A stretch of 64,000 nt of DNA, taken from positions 77,575-141,574 of the forward strand of contig CAZBLK010000003.1 of assembly GCA_964492715.1 (NCBI GenBank), given 5' to 3'. The stretch is from CAZBLK01 sp964492715 (GTDB lineage: Bacteria > Bacillota > Clostridia > Lachnospirales > WRBF01). A program made the translations under genes and the position numbers. How positions within the stretch are numbered: position 1 is the stretch's first letter; each line of letters opens with the position of its first letter. A model generated the notes under the pieces. That model did no database searches, had not been told where the DNA came from, and was given only the letters and a program-made list of their open reading frames with translations. This document shows, in pieces, positions 15,859 to 23,998 of this stretch.

Positions 15859-17037
15859 TTAAGCAATTTCTTCAAGCTTAACTGCCTTAACCTTTAAGTC
15901 CTTTAGAGTTACTTCGTTTGTACCATCAGTATCTTTTTGTAGAGAAATTGAGTTCGACTTTAATGCGTTGTAAATTTTGTCGTAGTCAGCTTGTGTAAAT
16001 TTGCTGAACTTGCTAAAGTCTTGTGGCAAACCAATGCCATCAACGTCTGCAGCAAGAGTAGCACTTACACCGCCTGGGAACTTGCCTTCATAGTAAAGCT
16101 TAGTTGCGTCGTAAACTGAAACGCCAAGCATCTTCATAGCTGAAGTAATAACTGTTGGTGATTCACTGCTTTGGTCAACGTCAACACCAATTACTTTACC
16201 GTTTGAAGATTCAGCAGCAGCCATTACAGAGTTACCTACAGCGCCGCCGCAAGCAAAAATAACTTCTGTGCCTGATTGATACCAAGAAGCAGCTCTAGCT
16301 TGAACTTCTGGAGTAGCTGAGAAACCGCCAGTGTAGTTGTACTTAACTGAAACTGAACCTTCGCCAAGACCTAATTCTTCAGCTGCATATTCAGCACCTT
16401 GAACAAAACCGTAACCGAAACGAACAACAGCTGGAACAGCCATACCGCCCATGAAACCAAGCTTAGTATAACCTTCCTTTACAGCAGCGTAGCCAGCAAG
16501 GAAACCTGATTGTTCTTCAGCATAAAATACTGAGTAAACGTTATCATTAATTTTGAAGTCTGTGTAAGTTCCGTCTTGTGGAAAACCGTCAACAAGAACA
16601 AACTTTACATCTGGATAAGTGTCTTGTGCAATGTAAACTGCTGGCTCAAACAAGAAGCCTGGAGTAACAATAAGCTTTGCGCCACCTCTTACAGCCAAGT
16701 CGATAGTTGCAAGGTAAGCGTCAGTTGTCTTTTCAAGTGGTTGATAGTACTTGTAAGTTTTTCCAGCTTCCTTAGCGTACTTTTCAAGACCTTCCCAAGA
16801 ACCTTGGTTGAAAGACTTGTCGTTAATTGTACCTACGTCTGTTACAAGAGCAAGCTCATAACCTTCAGCGCTTGCTGTTTCTGTTGCAGCTTCAGAAGGC
16901 GCTGGAGTTGCAGAAGCTTCTGTTGTAGCCTCTGATGGTGATGGGGTTGGTGATGTTTGTGCTGGTTGTTGTGTGCAAGCTCCAAACATTGTTACGCTAA
17001 GTGCAAGAGCAATAAAAGCACCTACTGCTTTTTTCAT
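15859..17037 (-). CDS. BMP-family nucleoside-binding lipoprotein
   Basis: 392 residues. A lipoprotein signal peptide (KKAVGAFIALALSVTMFGAC; lipobox MFGA-C) is followed by a low-complexity linker of Thr, Pro, Ala, Glu and Ser (to about residue 55), then the BMP/PnrA domain with ALVTDVGTINDKSFNQGSWE near 62. BMP proteins such as NupN deliver nucleosides to the ABC permeases encoded downstream. It is anchored outside the membrane. AAGGAGG precedes the ATG. A 160-bp gap to cdd holds a dyad (17071-17098), so it may have its own promoter or operator as well as readthrough from deoC. Confidence 0.94.
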   Translation of the reverse strand: MKKAVGAFIALALSVTMFGACTQQPAQTSPTPSPSEATTEASATPAPSEAATETASAEGYELALVTDVGTINDKSFNQGSWEGLEKYAKEAGKTYKYYQPLEKTTDAYLATIDLAVRGGAKLIVTPGFLFEPAVYIAQDTYPDVKFVLVDGFPQDGTYTDFKINDNVYSVFYAEEQSGFLAGYAAVKEGYTKLGFMGGMAVPAVVRFGYGFVQGAEYAAEELGLGEGSVSVKYNYTGGFSATPEVQARAASWYQSGTEVIFACGGAVGNSVMAAAESSNGKVIGVDVDQSSESPTVITSAMKMLGVSVYDATKLYYEGKFPGGVSATLAADVDGIGLPQDFSKFSKFTQADYDKIYNALKSNSISLQKDTDGTNEVTLKDLKVKAVKLEEIA

Positions 17038-17070
17038 TGTTTTTCCTCCTTAGAATTAAACACATTTACC

Positions 17071-17098
17071 TATAATAGAAATTTATACTTCTATTATA
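17071..17098. promoter_or_regulatory. Dyad upstream of the Bmp lipoprotein gene
   Basis: TATAATAGAA and TTCTATTATA are perfect 10-bp inverted arms around ATTTATAC, about 35 bp upstream of the start codon. It could be an operator overlapping a promoter or a 5'-UTR stem. Nothing in the sequence identifies the regulator. Confidence 0.45.
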
Positions 17099-17203
17099 AA
17101 CTATATTTAAACATGTATGAAACGAAAGATAATAATATACTAAATCATTACTCATTTCAAACATGTTTTTGACCAATTTAACTAATAAAACTAATAATTG
17201 CAA

Positions 17204-17623
17204 CTAAAAACTTAAATCTTTAGGTGTAAAAGAAAACGGCATAATTTCACACAGTTTATGTACCTCAAAACACTCTGTGTCTTTAGCTAGTATAACCGAA
17301 AAATCATTTAAGTCACAAAATTCTAACATAACTTGACGGCAAACGCCACAAGGGGCACAAAGCTGTGTTGGAAGCTCGTCCTTTCCGCCTACAATCGCTA
17401 TAGCATAAAATTCTTTAACTCCTTCGCTTACTGCTTTAAAAAACGCTGTACGCTCGGCACAATTTGTTGGTGAATACGAAGCATTTTCAATGTTGCAACC
17501 TGTATAAACAGTACCATTTTTTCCAAGAAGTGCAGCCCCAACTTTAAAACCAGAATAAGGCGAGTATGCCTTTTCTCTTGCAGCTAGTGCTGCTTCTATC
17601 AAACTTTTTGTATCAAAATCCAT
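17204..17623 (-). CDS. cdd: Cytidine deaminase
   Basis: 139 residues, the length of tetrameric zinc cytidine deaminases. Catalytic motifs are NCAERTAFF (Cys ligand and catalytic Glu) and CAPCGVCRQVMLEFC (the paired Cys ligands). It deaminates cytidine and deoxycytidine to the uridine forms, which Pdp then phosphorolyses. I chose ATG at 17623, seven bases after AAGGAGG, over the TTG at 17629. It follows deoD by a few bases in the same operon. Confidence 0.95.
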   Translation of the reverse strand: MDFDTKSLIEAALAAREKAYSPYSGFKVGAALLGKNGTVYTGCNIENASYSPTNCAERTAFFKAVSEGVKEFYAIAIVGGKDELPTQLCAPCGVCRQVMLEFCDLNDFSVILAKDTECFEVHKLCEIMPFSFTPKDLSF

Positions 17624-17635
17624 TGGCAAACCTCC

Positions 17636-18343
17636 TTACGCTATAGTAAGAGCAAGCTCCATCATGTCAGTAAATGACTGTTGCCTTTCCTCTGCGCTTG
17701 CACTTTCACCCGTAAATGGACAGTCAGAAATTGTGCATATGCAAAGAGCATTTTTACCAGCTCTAGAGGCATTCATGTAAAGAGCAGCAGCTTCCATTTC
17801 GACAGCAAGTACACCAAGCTTTTGCCAGTCTGCAAGCCTTGCTGAATCGTCATAAAATGTATCTGATGAATAAACGTTGCCAACTTTAACATTTAGCCCA
17901 AGAGTTTTTGCAGTGTCTACAGCTTTTGTTAAAAGCTGGTAAGAAGCAATTGGAGCATATGTTCCTGGCAAATTATATTGGTTTGCAAAAGATGAATTAG
18001 TGCAAGCACCCATTCCGATAACTACGTCACGAACGTGTAAATCTTTTGCAATTGCTCCGGCTGTGCCTATGCGTATAATGTTTTCTACATCATAGAAGTT
18101 AAACAATTCATATGAATAAATGCCCATAGAAGGCATACCCATGCCACTTGCCATTACACTAACACGCTTACCTTTGTAAGTGCCAGTATATCCGTTTATT
18201 CCTCTGACGTTGTTTACTAAAACAGCATCTTCTAAAAATGTTTCTGCAATAAACTTAGCACGCAAAGGGTCTCCAGGCATAAGAACAGTTTTTGCAAAGT
18301 CTTCCTTTTTAGCGTTAATATGTGGTGTTGGTATATTTTGCAT
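17636..18343 (-). CDS. deoD: Purine-nucleoside phosphorylase, DeoD type
   Basis: 235 residues, the size of the hexameric DeoD class. Family motifs: TPHINAKKEDFAKTVLMPGD at the start, RAKFIAETFLED, MASGMGMPSMGIYSYEL (phosphate and ribose binding), AVEMEAAALYMNA, and the late ISDCPFTGE containing the catalytic Asp position. It converts purine (deoxy)nucleosides to base and (deoxy)ribose-1-phosphate. Its ATG overlaps the deoC stop by one base (TAATG), so translation is coupled. It belongs to the nucleoside salvage operon. Confidence 0.95.
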   Translation of the reverse strand: MQNIPTPHINAKKEDFAKTVLMPGDPLRAKFIAETFLEDAVLVNNVRGINGYTGTYKGKRVSVMASGMGMPSMGIYSYELFNFYDVENIIRIGTAGAIAKDLHVRDVVIGMGACTNSSFANQYNLPGTYAPIASYQLLTKAVDTAKTLGLNVKVGNVYSSDTFYDDSARLADWQKLGVLAVEMEAAALYMNASRAGKNALCICTISDCPFTGESASAEERQQSFTDMMELALTIA

Positions 18344-19014
18344 TAATATGTCCCCTTCTCTACTGTTTCGTCCTTTGCAATTTTTACAAGGCGGCTTGTT
18401 CCAAGCCTTGTTGCACCAAGCGAAATAAAGTCTTCTGCGTCTTTAATGCTTGTAATTCCACCAGCAGCTTTTATTCCAACACCTTGACCAACATGCTTTT
18501 TAAACAGCACAATATCCTCCCGTGTTGCCCCTGCTTTGCTAAAGCCCGTGGAGGTTTTAATAAAATCAGCACCTGCTTCTGTAACGATGCTGCACATCTT
18601 AATCTTTTCTTCTTCTGTAAGTAGACATGTTTCAATGATAACTTTCAAAATTAAATTACCGCAAGCACATTTAATTTGCCTAATTTCTGAAATGATAGAG
18701 TCGTATTTCTTGCTTTTTAAATCGCCAATGTTTATTACCATGTCAATTTCATCTGCGCCGTCAATAATGGCTTGCTTTGTTTCTGCAACTTTAATTTCCG
18801 TCGCCATATATCCATTTGGAAAGCCAATAACTGTGCAAACCTTCATTTTGCCTTGAACATAATCTTTTGCTGGCTTAACAAAACATGGCGGAATGCAAAC
18901 GGAAGCAACCTTAAAATTAATTGCATCGTCACAAAGAGTCTTAATTTGCTCAAGCGTTGCTTCTGGTGCAAGCAATGTATGGTCCACTATGGATAAAATT
19001 TCTTGCATGTCCAT
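18343..19014 (-). CDS. deoC: Deoxyribose-phosphate aldolase
   Basis: 223 residues. It cleaves 2-deoxyribose-5-phosphate to glyceraldehyde-3-phosphate and acetaldehyde. The Schiff-base lysine is in DFIKTSTGFSKAGAT and the second active-site lysine in GIKAAGGITS; DHTLLAPEAT is typical of the N-terminus. GGAGGTACAAAA precedes the ATG. It is the first gene of the nucleoside salvage operon and has a good promoter just upstream. No phosphopentomutase gene is in the window, although the pathway needs one to supply the 5-phosphate. Confidence 0.95.
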   Translation of the reverse strand: MDMQEILSIVDHTLLAPEATLEQIKTLCDDAINFKVASVCIPPCFVKPAKDYVQGKMKVCTVIGFPNGYMATEIKVAETKQAIIDGADEIDMVINIGDLKSKKYDSIISEIRQIKCACGNLILKVIIETCLLTEEEKIKMCSIVTEAGADFIKTSTGFSKAGATREDIVLFKKHVGQGVGIKAAGGITSIKDAEDFISLGATRLGTSRLVKIAKDETVEKGTY

Positions 19015-19041
19015 TTTTGTACCTCCAATTCTTATGCGTAT

Positions 19042-19069
19042 ATTTTAGCATATTTACTAAAAAAATCAA
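19042..19069 (-). promoter_or_regulatory. Promoter of the deoC-deoD-cdd operon
   Basis: On the minus strand TTGATT (19064-19069) and TAAAAT (19042-19047) are 16 bp apart, about 30 bp upstream of the deoC start. Confidence 0.65.
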
Positions 19070-19240
19070 TAGTAAATTTACATTTTAAGAAATTAACCAA
19101 TGAAAATTATATTATTAGACAATTATTTGTAAATTTAGCTTTGTTTTTTCTACAATATATAAATAATTATGTGACAATTACCTTGTATTTATTTATTGTT
19201 AAAATTCGCTCTTGTTTTGTCTGTTTAAAAACAAAAATAT

Positions 19241-19260
19241 CCCCCGTTTAAATACGGGGG
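19241..19260 (-). terminator. Terminator of the split spoIIID gene
   Basis: CCCCCGT and ACGGGGG form a perfect 7-bp GC-rich stem with a 6-nt loop, followed on the minus strand by ATATTTTTGTTTTT. It lies 10 bp after the stop codon of the SpoIIID C-terminal part. Confidence 0.88.
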
Positions 19261-19270
19261 ACAAAATAAA

Positions 19271-19441
19271 CTACATTTTGACAATTCTTGAATGTCCTGT
19301 CACTGTCATATACTTTTCCTTTGTAGCCAAGCCACCTCTTATATGACGCTCCGACTTGTTTACTTCTAAAACTCTCCGTGCTTCACCAGCTAAATGAGGG
19401 TTTATCTTTGTTAATCGTTCTGTAACGTCTTTATGTACTGT
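19271..19441 (-). CDS. spoIIID: 3' part of split sporulation regulator SpoIIID
   Basis: 56 codons read TVHKDVTERLTKINPHLAGE, ARRVLEVNKSERHIRGGLAT, KEKYMTVTGHSRIVKM, then TAG. This is the C-terminal half of SpoIIID, from the end of the recognition helix through the conserved ERHIRGG basic segment. There is no start codon or ribosome site. Upstream the frame runs only 18 bases before meeting the stop of the recombinase gene. The missing N-terminal half is 11.6 kb away at 31013-31144, same strand. SpoIIID is the mother-cell DNA-binding regulator acting after sigma-E. Alone this fragment should be silent; after excision it would complete a 91-codon gene. Confidence 0.93.
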   Translation of the reverse strand, partial: TVHKDVTERLTKINPHLAGEARRVLEVNKSERHIRGGLATKEKYMTVTGHSRIVKM

Positions 19442-19457
19442 TATATCAAAACAGAAC
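19432..19457 (-). other. Recombination site, element end next to the recombinase
   Basis: On the minus strand: the inverted arm GTTCTGTTTTGATA (19457-19444), then TA, then the 10-bp core ACAGTACATA (19441-19432), which also encodes Thr-Val-His of SpoIIID. The core is repeated exactly at 31039-31030. The arm matches, inverted, 12 of 14 bases of the arm at the other end. Confidence 0.8.
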
Positions 19458-19459
19458 TG

Positions 19460-20956
19460 TTAAAACAAAGATAAATCACATAAATTTATATTGACATCTC
19501 CTGTTTCAAACACTACAATCCTATCAATAATTTTTTTTAGCTGTGCATTTGTAAAATATTTTGTATCAAATAAATATTCAGAAGTATCGAACAAGTTATC
19601 TATTTTATTGTCCAGAACTTCCCAAGTTGATAAATTTGCTTTTAAAAGCCTAAGCTCACTTTCGTATTCATCAATTTCTTTTTTTAAAAAACAAAGTTTT
19701 TCATTAAGTTCTTCTTTTGTTATAAGCTCCTCACTGTACATCTCAATATATTTTTGCCGTGTTTTTTTTGCCCTACAAAGCTTGTCCGACAGTTCTTTTT
19801 TATTATTAATATTTTCATCTTGTGTGAAGTAAATTTTTTTAAGCTCTTTTGTAATTAGTTTTTTATAGTCATCTTTTGCTTTAATAGTTTCAATAAAATA
19901 TTTCCTTATTTCTGTCATAATCTCGTTTTCATCAATTTTTATTGTATTATTACAGCTATCAGAGCCGTTTGCGTTCCTTCCGCTGCAAACCCACTTTATA
20001 TAAACATTTTGATAAACACGTTCTGTCCGCCTAAAGCTGTACCCACAGTTTTTACACTTAATTATTGTACTTAGCACGTGCTTGTTGCTTTGCCTTTCTT
20101 GATTAATATTAAAATCGGTTTGCCTTTTTTTTATTATTTCACCAGCTTTTTTAAACAATTCATAATCAACTATTTTTAGTTCGGGCTTGTCCACAACAAA
20201 CCATTCCTTTTGCTCCACGTCACGCCGAACGCCAGTTAAAAAATCCTCCACCTCCTGCTTGCCATTTATCACCCTTCCAATATAAATTTCGTTTGAAAGT
20301 ATACGAGCAACTGCATTTTGTGACCACTTGCACCCACGCTTTGTTTTTATTCCTTGTTTATTTAGGGCCTGCGCAATTTTGTTTGCACCATAACCTTCAT
20401 TTACGTAATATTCAAAAATTTTACGAACAACAACTGCTTCCTTTTCGTTTATTGAAAGGTTAAAGTAATCTCCCTTAGTTTTGTCATATCCGTAAACAAT
20501 GTTTGGAACACGCCCTTTTTGGGCATTTAGCCTTTTCCCAAACCGCACACGTTTTGAAGTGTTTGCACTTTCTTCTTGCGCAAGTGCTCCAAAAATAGTA
20601 AGTACAAACTCTGAATTTCCTAGAACTGTTTGGTTTGAGGTTAAAAAAACTGTCTCAATGTTTAAAGCCTTTAAAGAGCGAATACTGTTTAAAAAATCAA
20701 CGGTGTTTCTCGCAAAACGTGAAATGTCCTTTACAACAACCATGTCAAAATTCCCTTGCTTTGCGTCGCTCATTAGCTGCAAAAATTGCTTGCGGTTTTT
20801 TATTTTTGTTCCGCTTATGCCTTCATCGGCGTAGATTTTTATGAGGTTATAGTTGTTCTTTTTTGTGTATTCATCAAAAAAGCGTTTTTGGGCTTCAAGG
20901 CTGTTAAGCTGGTCATCTTTGTCTGTTGAAACACGGCAGTATGCGGCAATGTTCAT
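19460..20956 (-). CDS. Large serine recombinase (SpoIVCA-like)
   Basis: 498 residues, apparently intact. Resolvase domain at the N-terminus with the catalytic serine in AAYCRVSTD and the conserved VVVKDISRFARN; a recombinase domain with FGKRLNAQKGRVPNIVYGYD and NEIYIGRV; a zinc ribbon (CKNCGYSF then CSGRNANGSDSC) near residue 340; and a long Lys/Glu-rich coiled coil near 390-460. This is the architecture of the site-specific recombinases that excise skin elements. The stop codon lies 18 bp from the SpoIIID core sequence, the typical position of an integrase beside its att site. The ATG follows AAAGGGGTTAGGTAA. I could not identify a sigma-E promoter upstream. Confidence 0.93.
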   Translation of the reverse strand: MNIAAYCRVSTDKDDQLNSLEAQKRFFDEYTKKNNYNLIKIYADEGISGTKIKNRKQFLQLMSDAKQGNFDMVVVKDISRFARNTVDFLNSIRSLKALNIETVFLTSNQTVLGNSEFVLTIFGALAQEESANTSKRVRFGKRLNAQKGRVPNIVYGYDKTKGDYFNLSINEKEAVVVRKIFEYYVNEGYGANKIAQALNKQGIKTKRGCKWSQNAVARILSNEIYIGRVINGKQEVEDFLTGVRRDVEQKEWFVVDKPELKIVDYELFKKAGEIIKKRQTDFNINQERQSNKHVLSTIIKCKNCGYSFRRTERVYQNVYIKWVCSGRNANGSDSCNNTIKIDENEIMTEIRKYFIETIKAKDDYKKLITKELKKIYFTQDENINNKKELSDKLCRAKKTRQKYIEMYSEELITKEELNEKLCFLKKEIDEYESELRLLKANLSTWEVLDNKIDNLFDTSEYLFDTKYFTNAQLKKIIDRIVVFETGDVNINLCDLSLF

Positions 20957-20960
20957 TTAC

Positions 20961-21402
20961 CTAACCCCTTTTTGGTTTATATTTTATATATACAGTTATA
21001 TTCATGAAATGCAAAATAAACCACCTCAATATAAAATGTTCAAATGTAAAAGCATAAGCATGACGAGTTTTGTGGTCTATGGCAAGCCATAACCAACGCT
21101 GATTACCCTTATTCTGAACGAAGCTCCACATTTCGTCAAGTTCACAAGATTTTACTTCATCCCAAGCAATTATTTCAACAACCGAATAGCTTAAATCCAA
21201 GCTGTTTATATAGTTGTAGTTTATTCTGGCTGTGACGCTTTCTGCTTTTTTAAAGTGTCCATGACTTTGTCAGTTGTGACACCCAACACTCTGGCAGTGT
21301 CTATAATGCTTGAAGCGTTTGCAGTCATTTTTATTATCTGCTCATTGATGGTGGATTTTTCAATTATAATGTTGTCGGTTTTTGGACCATTTTTAGAGTA
21401 AC
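20961..21402 (-). mobile_element. IS1-family insertion sequence remnant
   Basis: Two adjoining pieces on the minus strand. 21221-21402 encodes an InsA-like helix-turn-helix (INEQIIKMTANASSIIDTAR, VLGVTTDKVMDTLKK) ending in TAA. 20961-21200 encodes an InsB-like segment with LDEMWSFVQNKGNQRWLW and AIDHKTRHAYAF, then loses similarity. The zinc ribbon of InsA and most of the InsB catalytic core are missing, so it cannot transpose. The order InsA then InsB in different frames is normal for IS1. It lies directly upstream of the recombinase gene inside the spoIIID element. Confidence 0.8.
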
Positions 21403-21463
21403 ATATACAAAAAAAGAAGCAACTAGGGTTGACTATGTTGTTGATATAGTTGTTTAAACAGAT

Positions 21464-21515
21464 TAGGGCGTGTTCCCACTATCTGGACATTGAATGGTAG
21501 TGGGAACACGCCCTA
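21464..21515. repeat. Perfect 18-bp inverted repeat
   Basis: TAGGGCGTGTTCCCACTA and its exact reverse complement are separated by 16 bp. It is much richer in GC than the surroundings and has no following T-run, so it is not an ordinary terminator. It may be two abutting ends of a lost mobile element. Confidence 0.75.
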
Positions 21516-21560
21516 AAAAGCGTTTCCACTTTTCTAAGGTCTAGTAACGTAGAAATGCTT

Positions 21561-21726
21561 AGAACCCGTGTTCAATACTCTGGCCACCATCTTGGCGGTC
21601 TTGACGCCGCTGTACTTCTTCAGCGTGGTAAGCACGTACATGCTTCGAGTACGCACTTACCACGCTTCATCGTACAGCGACGCCAATCCTCGCCAATACG
21701 ACGACTTCGTATTGAACACAGGTTCT
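21561..21726 (-). repeat. 166-bp fold-back hairpin downstream of asnB
   Basis: Arms of about 78 bp: AGAACC.GTGTTCAATAC at both outer ends, then TTGGCG, TTG.CG.CGCTGTAC and GCGTGGTAAG..CGTAC towards the centre, with a 9-nt loop. Two side stems (GCCACCA/TTGGCGG; CAATACGA/TTCGTATTG) can form in the unmatched part. Of six single-base differences between the aligned arms, five leave G-U pairs if transcribed from the minus strand. This suggests a structured RNA made in the asnB direction. It begins 7 bp after the asnB stop. Confidence 0.7.
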
Positions 21727-21733
21727 TATATTT

Positions 21734-23575
21734 TTATATCAAAACTTCAATTCCATATTTATCAAGCCAGTAATTAACCTGCAATAAATAAGCAACCTGC
21801 TGCGGCCCAGCCATAAGCTGACCAAACCACGGTTTTCCGTAGTCCGATGTAGAGCTTATAAGCTTTAATACATTTTCTTTGTTAATTAGCGGCAAAATTG
21901 GCGAATTTGGGTTTTCCAAAACCTCACGAAGCCGTTCGCATACGATCTTTTCGTAATTTGGGTTGTAAGTTTTAGGGTAAGGGCTTTTTCGCCTAAACAA
22001 AATTTCGTCTGGCAAAACTCCTCGTGCGCCTTCTCTTAAAATGTTTTTAACAACTCCGTTTTTGCACTTCATGTCCCAAGGAATGTTAAACACGTATTGC
22101 ACAAGCCTGTGGTCGGCATACGGCACACGCACTTCAAGCCCCGAAGCCATGCTTGCCCTGTCCTTTCGGTCAAGTAATGTAGCCATAAACCATTCAATAT
22201 TTAAATATGATATTTCACGTCTACGTGATTCCTCTTTGCCTTCACCTTGAAGTATAGGTGCTGATTTTATAGAGTTATCGTATTTTTCAAACGCATATTC
22301 GTCAAAGTTAACATTGCTTAACAAATCTTTTGACAGAACTGTATTTCGTGTTTCCATGTTTCTCGACCAAGGAAAAGCGTCTGCGTTAAACGCTTCTGCC
22401 GAATGAAACCACGGGTATCCTCCAAAAACTTCGTCAGCACATTCGCCAGAAAGTGCAACTGTATGTGTGTTTTTTACTTGACTGCAAAAGTAAATTAACG
22501 ATGAATCTATGTCCGCCATTCCAGGCAAGTCTTTATAATCGACGGCTGAATAAAGGTAGTCAGCTAAAATGTCTGTGTCACATTCAAGAAATGTGTGGTT
22601 TGTGTTTAAGTAAGCAACCATTTTTTCTACCCAAGGGCGGTCTGTGTCTGGCTGAAAAGAATTTGCTTTAAAATATTTGCTGTTGTCCTTGTAGTCAAAA
22701 GAAAATGTGCTAAAGCCTGCGCCTTTTTCTTTTGCGGCTATTGCTGTAATTATGCTTGAATCAAGCCCACCAGAAAGAAATGTGCAAAGCGGAACATCAG
22801 ACACAAGCTGACGCTTTATAGCATCACGCAGCAAAAAGCCAACGTTTTCAATTGTTTCTTCGTAGCTGTCTTTGTGCATTTCGCTTTTAAGTTTGAAGTA
22901 TGTGTAATTTTTAAATCCATCTTTATTTATAATTGCATAATGCCCAGCCTTTATGTCGTAAATGTCTTTGAATACGCCATTCCCTGCTGTTCGTGCAGGG
23001 CCAATTCCAAAAACTTCACACAAACCTGTTCTATCGATAACTGGCTTTACGCCTGGGAATTTTAACAAAGCTTTAATTTCTGAGCCGAATATAAAATTAC
23101 CATCTTTAAAAGTATAAAACAACGGCTTAACCCCAAACCTATCACGGCAAACAAACACTTGCTCTTTTGCGGAGTCCCAAATTGCAAAGGCAAAAATTCC
23201 ATTAAATTTTTCGGGGCATCTTTCATGGTACTCAACGTAGCAGTACAAAAGCACTTCGGTGTCCGAGGTTGATGTAAATGTATACCCTTTTTCTTTTAAA
23301 TCATTTCTCAATTCGTCTGTGTTGTACAACTCACCGTTGTAGCAAATTGTATACTCAAAGCCACCTACACTTCGGCTCATAGGCTGCAAGCCGCCCAAAA
23401 TGTCAACGACAGCGAGCCTTGTATGCGCAAAGGCAACATGTTTTGAAATGTACGTTCCGTTTGTGTCTGGCCCTCTGTGTGTTAATGTTTTACCCATTTC
23501 TGAAAGTATACTTTGATTGTTTAAGTTGTTTCGTAAGTCTTCTTTAAAATTGCAAAATCCGCTAATTCCACACAT
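21734..23575 (-). CDS. asnB: Asparagine synthetase (glutamine-hydrolysing)
   Basis: 613 residues, full length. The N-terminal class-II glutaminase has its Cys nucleophile in MCGISGF, plus HRGPD and NGELYN. The C-terminal synthetase has the PP-loop SGGLDSS near 270, and the ATP/Asp-binding ALSGECADEVFGGYPWF. It makes asparagine from aspartate, glutamine and ATP in the cytoplasm. GAGGTG precedes the ATG. It lies inside the spoIIID-intervening element, transcribed towards the recombinase; nothing in the sequence links it to recombination. Housekeeping-type cargo is unusual there. Confidence 0.96.
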   Translation of the reverse strand: MCGISGFCNFKEDLRNNLNNQSILSEMGKTLTHRGPDTNGTYISKHVAFAHTRLAVVDILGGLQPMSRSVGGFEYTICYNGELYNTDELRNDLKEKGYTFTSTSDTEVLLYCYVEYHERCPEKFNGIFAFAIWDSAKEQVFVCRDRFGVKPLFYTFKDGNFIFGSEIKALLKFPGVKPVIDRTGLCEVFGIGPARTAGNGVFKDIYDIKAGHYAIINKDGFKNYTYFKLKSEMHKDSYEETIENVGFLLRDAIKRQLVSDVPLCTFLSGGLDSSIITAIAAKEKGAGFSTFSFDYKDNSKYFKANSFQPDTDRPWVEKMVAYLNTNHTFLECDTDILADYLYSAVDYKDLPGMADIDSSLIYFCSQVKNTHTVALSGECADEVFGGYPWFHSAEAFNADAFPWSRNMETRNTVLSKDLLSNVNFDEYAFEKYDNSIKSAPILQGEGKEESRRREISYLNIEWFMATLLDRKDRASMASGLEVRVPYADHRLVQYVFNIPWDMKCKNGVVKNILREGARGVLPDEILFRRKSPYPKTYNPNYEKIVCERLREVLENPNSPILPLINKENVLKLISSTSDYGKPWFGQLMAGPQQVAYLLQVNYWLDKYGIEVLI

Positions 23576-23844
23576 CTTAACACCTCTATTGGCATTTATT
23601 TTTGTTATAATAGAAAAATGGTTTGTAACACAAAATGTTGCATAGTTACAGCAATTTTGTTTTTAATAGCATTGCTATAGTTTGACTTATTTTTTTTGGT
23701 GATAGTCCATTATATGTAGTATTAGTTTTATAATGTTACTGCATGAAAATTTTTTAAAAATTGTGCAATAAAACTAAACATGTTTTGCCTTTAATATGCG
23801 AAAAGCTTTTCAAAACAAAAACTTGTATAGCAATGTATAGCAAT
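23576..23844. other. Intergenic region, asnB and sigma-factor divergent promoters
   Basis: A possible asnB promoter on the minus strand has TTGTGT and TATAAC 18 bp apart near 23608-23637. On the plus strand only weak -35/-10 combinations are seen. It also holds two direct copies of TATAGCAAT just before the tandem array. I see no gene here. Confidence 0.35.
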
Positions 23845-23997
23845 TTGAAAGAAGGACTTTATTGAAAGAAAGACTTTATTGAAAGAAAGACTTTATTGAA
23901 AGAAAGACTTTATTGAAAGAAGGACTTTATTGAAAGAAGGACTATATTGAAAGAAGGACTTTATTGAAAGAAGGACTATATTGAAAGAAGGACTTTA
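23845..23997 (+). repeat. Nine tandem 17-bp units carrying Shine-Dalgarno-like sequence
   Basis: Nine uninterrupted units of TTGAAAGAAGGACTTTA. Units 2-4 have AAAGAAAGAC in place of AAAGAAGGAC and units 6 and 8 have CTATA in place of CTTTA; there are no other differences. The last unit supplies the ribosome site of the sigma-factor gene (AGAAGGA, six bases before ATG at 23999). There are no spacers, so it is not a CRISPR. Confidence 0.95.
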
Positions 23998-23998
23998 A

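Noticed and set aside
21561..21726. Integron attC site
   Set aside because: The size is near the upper range, but the ends lack the RYYYAAC/GTTRRRY boxes and no integron integrase is present; the only recombinase is of the serine type.
23845..23997. CRISPR array
   Set aside because: The units are contiguous 17-mers without spacers, and no cas genes are present.
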